From contig BDGG01000003.1 in NCBI GenBank assembly GCA_001949185.1, positions 3,765,158-3,829,157 on the forward strand: a stretch of DNA of 64,000 nt, given 5' to 3'. The DNA comes from Ramazzottius varieornatus (Eukaryota; Tardigrada; Eutardigrada; Parachela; Ramazzottiidae). The position numbers and the translations under genes were made by a program. A model generated the notes under the pieces. That model saw only the letters and a program-made list of their open reading frames with translations. It was not told where the DNA came from and did not search any database. Below, piece after piece: positions 52,533 through 59,952 of this stretch. Position 1 is the stretch's first letter; the number at the start of each line of letters is the position of its first letter.

Positions 52533-54129
52533 CTACCTCTGCTGTAACCGAACGAAGGAATATCCAGGAGATCAAGCCGGAAACGTTGTTTATAGTTAGG
52601 ACTATTCTTACCAAGAAATTATGCTCCTGGCAAAATATTCCGCTGAAAAGGTTTTGACGGAATCGTCAGTGCAGATAATGGAGAGCCTTTGTTCGGCCGG
52701 AAACTGCGCACGTTAAGCCGTTACAGAACTGTCTGGCCGTACCTTTGCATGCACGTAGGAATGAAAGTGAGCAATACGACTTTTCGATTCTAATCAAACT
52801 CACAATCCTTATCTGCCACCATATAAATATCGCTTGCGCACAAAAGGTAGATCACACGGACATGCCAGCCGATATCGATGATATATCCGAGGCAGGTACT
52901 GCAGTCTCGATTGCAACAACAGATGTCTTATCTCTGTTAACTTTTGCGCCGGCTCGGTGTGCTGGAATATGATTACCGTTGGGTAAATGGCAATATTCAG
53001 TCAGCAGAGAGATATGAAAATACACAGAGTACGCGATTGTCAGAGGAGGAACAGCCTGCGTGAGGCTCAAATGCCGGCTGTTATACTGTACAGTATAGTA
53101 TCAGGATTCTGCTATCGGTCTCCGGATGACTTCGCCCCTGATAAGAGGCTGGAGAAGAAAAATGAAGATCCACGATTCGGTGGATTATGTGGTGTAGAAA
53201 ACGCTGGCTTGGAAAAAGAGAAACAGTCGCGATCGGCGGACGTTGAATGGGGAGCTGGCATGGCACAGGATAAAGATCTGGAAAATAGCTTCATGATCTT
53301 TCGGTCTATGAGCTATGGATTAATGATGACAGAGACTTCCTTATCTTCCTCCTCTCTATGGTATCACCCGCCAGCCTAGCTAGTCCCTGAATATCTACAC
53401 CAGCTGGATAGAAACTGATAAGCAGTCTATTTAGATAGACTTGGCTTGTCTAAAATCAGCCTCCGTGTTTTATGAAAAATCAATGTGCTTCCTTGGTCAT
53501 ACTGCCAATTTTTCTTATCTCGCCATCGCCAGCTGAAGAGCTCGCATCAACCTCTTTTCGTTGTATCGCTATCTTCGATAAGAATCTGCGAAGCTGCGCC
53601 TTGGATGCCTACAAGTTGCATGATAAATATGAGAGATAAGCTTCGCTGTCCTCCAAACGCGATTAAAGTTACAGTGATCGGATGAGGTTGAACTTTAACG
53701 AGAAGGTGGGCGAACGACCCAAGAAAATATCTCCTGAAGAGGGCAAAAAATTTGGTACATTCTCATCGATATAACCCCATGAGCTCACCCCGTTTTGAAT
53801 CACGGGCTACAACAGAAATTTCCCAGCGCCAGAATAGCGCTAGCCGTTTGTCACCCATTTGTGTTTCGACAGATCAACTCAAAGTCCGAAAACATAGTGA
53901 AACTCAAAAGAAGACCCGGAAGTATAACTAATTTCGTGGCTTTAGGGCAGGTCGGTGTCTGATGAGCCCTGCCGCTGATATTGACCACAGAGAGATGCAG
54001 CTGAACGATGTAAAGTACATTTCACATACTCGCACATGAAAAACTGTCCATTTCATTTTACCTTGAACTGATAATTTAGCGGAATTTTCTCCTCTCTTCG
54101 ACATAGGTTCCCGTATTCACCGGTGCACC
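52533..54129. other. Intergenic stretch, about 1.6 kb
   Basis: Several frames of 60-130 codons on both strands (for example 52987-53379 +) have no recognised features. The promoters of the FOG-like gene (-) and the first thyroglobulin-domain gene (+) should both lie here. No palindromic element was found. Confidence 0.55.
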
Positions 54130-54844
54130 ATGAACTCATCTGTCGCATTTTCATCTGTGCTTTTCCTCGTTGGAAGTGTGGTTGTTCTAAGATCGACCAA
54201 GGCTGTTCCGCTGGGTTCGTTGATGATTCCTCTGCCACTATATTTCATCTGATTGTTTTATACGGTGAACTTTTTTCTCGTTTACAGCGGCTCTGGATTG
54301 TCATACGCTGCAGAAGCTGACGAAAGGCGCGAACCCTACTGTGAAATGCGACCCAGAAACTGGTAAGCCGGCTGCACTTCAAACCAACGCGGAAGGACAA
54401 CAGCTGTGTACGGGGCCCGATGGTAGAATATTGCTCGGACCCAGCAAGGACCTGTCCACCTGCGAATGCATCATCAAGGCCGCTTCATGGAACTCAAACG
54501 CGAGCGCCACCGAAGCTGCACCCGTTTGTGACCCCAGAACTGGCGAGTACAGTCCTCAGCAGTGCGACAAGATGGGTTCCTGCTGGTGCGTCGACACGGA
54601 TGGCCGTCAGGTAAAAGTTCTCGAGAGAGGTCTTTGTAGGTCTTTGGAGTAACGCTAGGTTAAGTAACATACAAGAGACGCGACGGAATAATGATGGGAT
54701 ATGGTATGACTTTTACAGGTGGGTCTTCGATGGAATGCCAAGAATGTCACTGTGGATCTGACCAGGACCAATCAGCCCGACCGTCCAAGCTGCGAAACCA
54801 TGCGACAAATCTTCGGACATGGAAGTAGTGCCAAGAAGACCTAA
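54130..54844 (+). CDS. Secreted thyroglobulin type-1 domain protein A
   Basis: Exons 54130-54214, 54288-54610 and 54719-54844 join in phase to give 177 residues. A signal peptide (MNSSVAFSSVLFLVGSVVVL) is followed by a Cys-containing N-terminal half (VKCDPETGKPAAL, LCTGPDGRILLGP, STCECI). A thyroglobulin type-1 module then carries VCDPRTGEYSPQQCDKMGSC followed by WCVDTDG. The CWCV and QC motifs are the family signature; such modules often inhibit cysteine proteases or bind matrix proteins. The end SCETMRQIFGHG parallels the paralogue 0.7 kb downstream. Role is inferred only: extracellular, possibly a protease inhibitor. Confidence 0.88.
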
Positions 54845-55582
54845 AGAGGATCGATCACATGGTCACACGATGATGGTGCGGAGTGGCATCTGCAAGACTG
54901 CAACGAACCGCCAGCGAAGCTTCTGTTATGTTCGAGAAAATGAACGAACGGTGGCGAATGCAGCCAGCGGCGACTTTACCATGAACAGATATTTATATTG
55001 CTCAAAATCAACTGTCGGAAGCATTTTCCCCGTAAACTAAATTGTGATAGGAAACAAAACTCTGCGAAGAAGTCAGTACCAAGACTGTGCAAACTAACCG
55101 TGAATTGTATTTCTTCACTTACTAATTCGGACCGTCGGGTAGAATGCTCGTACGCCAGTGACATACCTGTAGGGTGAGGGGATTTCGTCTTGGTCGAGAA
55201 AAGGCCTGCAGTTGGGGGCCTTTCCTGGTCATGTGGGTTGCCAGATATTCAGCCAGGTGTCACCTGCAAAACAGCCTGAAGGAATACGATGGAAGAACAA
55301 CAATGTCATGTTCAAGCCGAGTTTTCAGGAAAATTATCATACTGATAATGGTTAACTCGTTTCAAGAAACACGTTTTTGTTTCGTACTTCATCCTTCTGC
55401 CAATGATAAACGTCTTTCATCCGTTGTCCTGCTTGCAAGAATACTTACACCCGGAGCCGCATGGTCGTCTGTTGCGCAGTCGTCGTTTTTCAGGTGGGCA
55501 ACCCTCGTTATTCGCTTCGATCCGTTCCTTTTCCAGGTCCTCACATTTGGACTCACGTGTACGAATCAAAATTTAACCGAGA
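54845..55582. other. Spacer between the two thyroglobulin-domain genes
   Basis: A plus-strand frame from 55174 to 55653 overlaps the second gene's start in another frame and is not supported. No repeat element was seen. Confidence 0.5.
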
Positions 55583-56226
55583 ATGAGGATCACCACGTCA
55601 ATTCTTTTGGTGGCGTTCGGTGCGACTGTCTTGGCCAAAGAGATACCCGGTAAGGACTGTTCCTCTCAAATTATACTTTGGGTCATGCTCAACGCACCTG
55701 ACGTTCCTGTAATAAATAGCTCGATGTTTCAGACCCCGTTGACTGCGCGAAAATTAAGAGTGAGGCACCCGAAGGTTCGTCCTGGATCCCCCAGTGCGAC
55801 TTAGAGACTAACCAGCTGACGCCCCTGCAGAAGAATAATGCCGGTGAAAACTTTTGTATCGATATCTACACCGGTAGCATCTTGCTGCCACCTACCACCT
55901 CCTCCATCTCGTGCGATTGCCTTAACCAGAAGATCGTAGCCTCGAAGACCGCCAAGAAGCCTATGTACATCCCAGAATGCAATTCGACCACCGGAGCTTA
56001 CAAAACCACGCAGTGCAACCGCAAGAAGGAATGCTGGTGTGCAGAGGCGAAGACCGGCATGCAGTTAGGGCCACGATGGGGCAGGAAAACGTCGATCTTC
56101 TCTCTGGCCGGCATCGAAGACCCAGCCAAGGCAGTCACAGACCGCGACCAGCCTCGTCCAAGCTGTGAGATGCTCAACAACTTCTGGACCACCTGGGGAA
56201 ACCGCATGTGGAACCAACGAGCCTAG
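55583..56226 (+). CDS. Secreted thyroglobulin type-1 domain protein B
   Basis: Exons 55583-55649 and 55733-56226 join in phase 1 to give 186 residues. The signal peptide is MRITTSILLVAFGATVLA. The Cys pattern matches protein A: VDCAKI, PQCDLETNQL, NFCIDIYTGSILLPP, SCDCL, ECNSTTGAYKTTQCN, then ECWCAEAKTGMQLGPRWG, and a tail RPSCEMLNNFW. The two proteins share the phase-1 first intron after the signal peptide and the GSILL/GRILL block, so they are tandem duplicates. Protein B has lost the second intron of A. Same inferred role as A. Confidence 0.88.
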
Positions 56227-56766
56227 AAGACGGGAAGATACCTTTGTAACCATGTTGGTGCTCGATTGATTGTTGATTGATCTTCCGAAAAGGAACTACT
56301 GTGCGTACGTGTGCGCGCAATCAATTGGGAGCTGGACAAACAAGGTTCAAGATTGTCATCTTGAGCGGCGCACGCCAGCAGCTAGTGACAGCGAAAACGC
56401 GTGCCACTTGAGAAAACAATATTGCACTTTGTGTTTGCCAAGTTCACAGTTTTTTAAACAAGCTCTTCATTGCCGGTTTTTCCCATAGTATTCTGGTGCC
56501 TGTCTCGATTACAGTCTGAAGGTTCATAAATGCTCAGTTGTCTCATGGTTCGTGGAGTTCTAGAGTTAAAATAAGGGTGACCTTTAGGATCACACAGGGA
56601 AGGTCTTGGTTACCTTGGCCGATGACGAAAGAGGTTGGTCTTTAACTCGGCTAAGAGCCCCATCGTTCTTTTCTCCCATACGTATCCATCATGAAAAACA
56701 CCTCGTAGTACTGACCTGAAATACGGACCGCAGAAGGCAGTTGGGCAGAATTTGCGGTGGAATACC
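56227..56766. other. Intergenic stretch with one palindromic element
   Basis: Holds the 3' end of thyroglobulin-domain gene B, palindromic copy 15, and the promoter of the first five-pass membrane gene. No other feature seen. Confidence 0.55.
56327..56447. repeat. Palindromic element, copy 15
   Basis: GGGAGCTGGACAAACAAGGT and GTGTTTGCCAAGTTC are the outer arms; core TGAGCGGCGCACGCC / GCGTGCCACTTGAG with loop AGCAGCTAGTGACAGCG. Intergenic, 100 bases after thyroglobulin-domain gene B. Confidence 0.85.
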
Positions 56767-57877
56767 ATGGAACCTGTCTTACGGGCCGGTGACGAGGAGT
56801 TTTCTCCAGCCAGCGCCGCAACAGGTGGAGATGACTACGTCATTATATTTCTCTGTACTTTGGGAGCCTTTTACGCCGCAGTTGAGCTACTCAATAAATC
56901 CGTCGTTATTGCATTCCTTCGACACTTATGGAATTGTTCAACACCAGTCAGATCCGGCTTTTGTTTCCTGTGCTTCCTGGTGGGCGTTGGCTGGATCGCC
57001 CTTATGGAAACCGTCGTTCAAAAATTAGTGCCGGTTTATTTTATCACAAGTTGGGGTATCATTGCCTCATTCACGTTTCTTTCCCTTGCGTAAGTGAATC
57101 AAATTCGGTTTTACTATTAATCAATTGAGAGACGGGCAAATGAATCGAACCAGATCGTTCCAAGTGGCGCACGTCATCACTGTTATCAGCTGAAGTTGTG
57201 CGCCACTTGGAAAACGATCTGGTTCAAATACGCATGTCCCAGCTGCGTTTGGATGCTCGGGCGATTTCGAAAAAATAATCAATCAGTGCGTTGTTTTGAA
57301 CGTATGCTAATATCTAGCTCAGTTAGCTCTCACTGTGTTCCACATGCCAATTATTAAGTATTCTTTGTTATAGTGTTTCTCTTTCAGGGTTGGGGGACTA
57401 CGATTATTTGTTCGCAACGGGGTCGTAACTTCACATTTGGCAGCTGCTCTGGGAGTGATAGTACTTCCGGTCGAGATGATTCATTATTATCTGGTCAGAG
57501 GTTTCCGTCGCTGTGTTCCCCTTCCCGTATTATACGCCCTAGCGCCATTAGTCCTCGTGCTATACATCCGGAAACACCTGTACAGACTAGGCATGTTCTG
57601 TGGGCGGAAGCTGCCTACAGACCCATGTCCACCGGTAGAACCCTGTGCTTGTCCGTCTACCGATTCATATCCGACCGAAGAATCGATATTGTCAGACAAC
57701 GGGTGTATCGACGACGGAGCCTGGGCAGCCGAGTTCGAAGCCTACCGAAAACTGGGACGGTCCGAACTACAAAGACTAGAAAACCTGGCGCTTTGTATAG
57801 ACCCAGATTTTGGGAGATATGACTGGGATGCCAAATCGGCTGTGCAATACACTCGTCAATGCAACAAGTGCCATTGA
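56767..57877 (+). CDS. Five-pass membrane protein, paralogue 1 (unknown family)
   Basis: Two exons, 56767-57089 and 57388-57877, join in phase 2 to give 270 residues. Hydrophobic segments: YVIIFLCTLGAFYAAVELL, FCFLCFLVGVGWIALMETVV, FITSWGIIASFTFLSLAVGG, LGVIVLPVEMIHYYL and PLPVLYALAPLVLVLYI. The C-terminal 80 residues are soluble, acidic and Cys-containing (PCPPVEPCACP, QCNKCH at the end). The block HYYLVRGFRRCVPLPVLYAL is strongly shared with the next gene. I do not recognise the family; ion channel, transporter or scaffold cannot be decided. There is no cleavable signal peptide. The start at 56767 is the first ATG in a good frame. Confidence 0.8.
57129..57243. repeat. Palindromic element, copy 16
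   Basis: ACGGGCAAATGAATCGAACC and GGTTCAAATACGCATGTCC are outer arms with AGATCGTTCCAAGTGGCGCA facing TGCGCCACTTGGAAAACG; the core pairs almost perfectly. It fills the single intron of paralogue 1. Confidence 0.92.
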
Positions 57878-58199
57878 CACGCACAGCCTCTTCTGCCTAA
57901 CGTTTCTATCTAAAATTGTTGTACCTGTCCAGTCTCTTTTTCCAAGTGTCTCGTCTTTCCTTGTTGTCTTTCGTTGAGTTTTCTTGGTCCACTGAATCGT
58001 CTGCAAAAGGTTTTTCTCAGTCAAGCGGATAAGTTTCAACAATACTCGGTTACCGTAGTTTCCGCCAAAATCTTCCGGTGCGCCACTTTCACTACACAAT
58101 ACCGTGGTGGATTTTATGCATTTGAGATTCCGCTCTATTGAGCTACGTGGAAGATGGTCCGGAGGAAGCTAAAAAGAAAACGTCGTTAGAGAAGGAAGA
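57878..58199. other. Spacer between the two membrane-protein paralogues
   Basis: About 320 bases. It must hold the 3' end of paralogue 1 and the promoter of paralogue 2. No motif assigned. Confidence 0.5.
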
Positions 58200-59234
58200 A
58201 TGTCATGTACATCGGAGGCTTGTCGCGCCACCCTTGGGGCCAGTGCTGATAATTATGTCATGTTCTTTGTTGCCGGTCTGGCTGCTTATCATGGAGCTGT
58301 GCATTTTCTGAATGATCTGCGTGTTCTGCGTTTTACCAAGGCTGTTTCCACGTTTGGATTATATCAGCAAATTCTCTTTGGACTTATTTGTTGTTTGATG
58401 TCTGTTGGATGGTTGGTGGCGCTGGAGTACGCCATTCAACTATACGTACCGGAATTCCAGATATCCAACCTAGCTGGAGTTCCTGTCGGTTTCATTGTTC
58501 TTCTTGGGTATGTGACCGTAACAGTATACCCAGTACTGTAACAGAAACTTTAGAGAGAATACGCCGGTCAAACTTCTCTTAAATTTAAACGGCCGGCAAA
58601 CAAACGAAATAGTCAAGTCAAGTGGCGCACGGTTTCAGCCACTAACAATGAAAAGTTGCGCTACTTGGCACAGCACATGCTTTTACGTTTCGTTTGCTGT
58701 CTTCCCATTTTTTGCTTTCGTTCATTGATCGTAATACTGATACAGTAGTCATGCGTTGGGTAATTACTCACAGTTTCCTTCGATGTGCTCACCAGAATTT
58801 TGATTCTCTGCAGGCTGGGACTTCTAAGCCTTTATATTCAGGATAACTTCGTAGCTTTCCGTATTTCCGCCGCCATTCTGATGCCAATGCTGCAAGTGGC
58901 GGCCCTACACTACTACATTATCAGCGACTTCCGCCAGTGCATTCCCCTGCCTGTTTTATACGTATTGATCCCCGGCGTCATAGCCGCACTCACCTGGAAA
59001 CACATGGAGCCTTTTATCACGGGTGTGCGCGCAACAAGCAGATATCAAGATAACCCCGAACGAGAAACTAAGCGCAAAGTACCTGCTAACTTTCGGAATA
59101 GAACAACTTCTGCTTTCAAATCAGTTGACAATGACTCCAGCCCCGGTTTTGATTATGCTGATTTTAATTGGAATTACACTGATCATCCACTGTATCGAAA
59201 TGATTTCGACACGTACAGCCGACATTCACGATAA
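58200..59234 (+). CDS. Five-pass membrane protein, paralogue 2 (unknown family)
   Basis: Exons 58200-58507 and 58814-59234 join in phase 2 to give 242 residues. The intron interrupts at the same place and phase as in paralogue 1. Hydrophobic segments: YVMFFVAGLAAYHGAVHFL, ILFGLICCLMSVGWLVALEY, GVPVGFIVLLGLGLLSLYI, ILMPMLQVAALHYYII and PLPVLYVLIPGVIAALTW. The shared signature is HYYIISDFRQCIPLPVLYVL. The C-terminal tail is polar and Asp/Tyr/Asn-rich, without the Cys motifs of paralogue 1. Family unknown. An AATAAA lies 187 bases past the stop. Confidence 0.8.
58592..58703. repeat. Palindromic element, copy 17
   Basis: GGCCGGCAAACAAACGAAAT and TTTTACGTTTCGTTTGCTG are outer arms; core TCAAGTGGCGCACGG / GTTGCGCTACTTGGC with loop TTTCAGCCACTAACAATG. 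In the single intron of paralogue 2. Confidence 0.9.
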
Positions 59235-59420
59235 AGTAAAGCAAAATCAGTGGCAACTACTTTTAGCTACGCCTAGCGGAAAGTCGTTAGCAGATCTAAG
59301 AAAAGTCAAGACAAGAAGTACCATATTCGTGGGTAACAGGTAAATGCTAAAACAAAAAACAGGCCGGAGCCCCTTGTACAGACCGAACGACGTATTCTCG
59401 TGCGATCTGACACGATGCTC

Positions 59421-59426
59421 AATAAA
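59421..59426 (+). other. Poly(A) signal AATAAA
   Basis: AATAAA 187 bases past the stop of membrane paralogue 2, a plausible 3' end for that transcript. Confidence 0.5.
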
Positions 59427-59568
59427 AAATGCTATAAAAACTGCTCGAACGTGCTAAGCGACTGACCTGAACCTGGAGGATGCTTCCTTTCACATAATGA
59501 CACAGTTCTTCTGCAAAAAGAAAGACAAGTCCATTCCAATGTTGCCAATCAAATCCGAATAACTCTTC

Positions 59569-59628
59569 GCACCTGCGTACAAAGGCTCATGCATATATCA
59601 TGATTCATGACGCACAGTATGCGGGTGC
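59569..59628. repeat. Short palindrome, ACCTGCATAC family (intergenic)
   Basis: GCACCTGCGTACAAAGG faces CGCACAGTATGCGGGTGCG around TCATGCATATATCATGATTC. It differs from the intronic copies at two arm positions that co-vary. Confidence 0.6.
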
Positions 59629-59742
59629 GCGACAGGACCAGAGGCGTGGCTCCTTCATTCGTATGGGACGTCACATACAGAAACCAACTCTCCAAAAGTA
59701 CTATCGAAAAGTGCAGCAGTTTTGAGAGTACAAGTACCACGC

Positions 59743-59902
59743 AAAACAGCATGGTACATTTTTTACTAATGTCACAGTATAGATCAGAACTGATATGCAT
59801 CAGTTTTGATCTATACTACAGTATGGTTCAAAACAGTAGGGTACTTTTTTGGTATATGCAACAGTATAGTTGGAAACAGCAGGGTACGTTTTTGGCCTAT
59901 AC
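59743..59902. repeat. Tandem repeat, period about 44, running into the gap
   Basis: The phrase AACAG(C/T)A(T/G)GGTAC followed by a T run recurs at about 59744, 59832 and 59875, a spacing of 88 and 43 bases, with CAGTATAG/CAGTATGG between. A short palindrome (GTATAGATCAGAACTGATAT...) sits inside. The array meets the 50-N gap, so its true length is unknown and it may have been collapsed. Confidence 0.7.
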
Positions 59903-59952
59903 NNNNNNNNNNNNNNNNNNNNNNNNNNNNNNNNNNNNNNNNNNNNNNNNNN
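59903..59952. other. Assembly gap (50 N)
   Basis: Exactly 50 N, probably a placeholder of unknown true size, between a tandem repeat and the last visible lamin exon. Confidence 0.99.

Larger units (their letters stand above)
59235..59742. other. 3' flank of paralogue 2
   Basis: Contains an AATAAA at 59421 and a short palindrome of the ACCTGCATAC family at 59569-59628. The frame 59023-59343 is a shadow of the membrane gene. Confidence 0.5.

Noticed and set aside
54130-59234. Plus-strand run of four genes as an operon
   Set aside because: Spacers are 320-740 bases, each gene has its own 5' region, and no trans-splice acceptor signal was recognisable.
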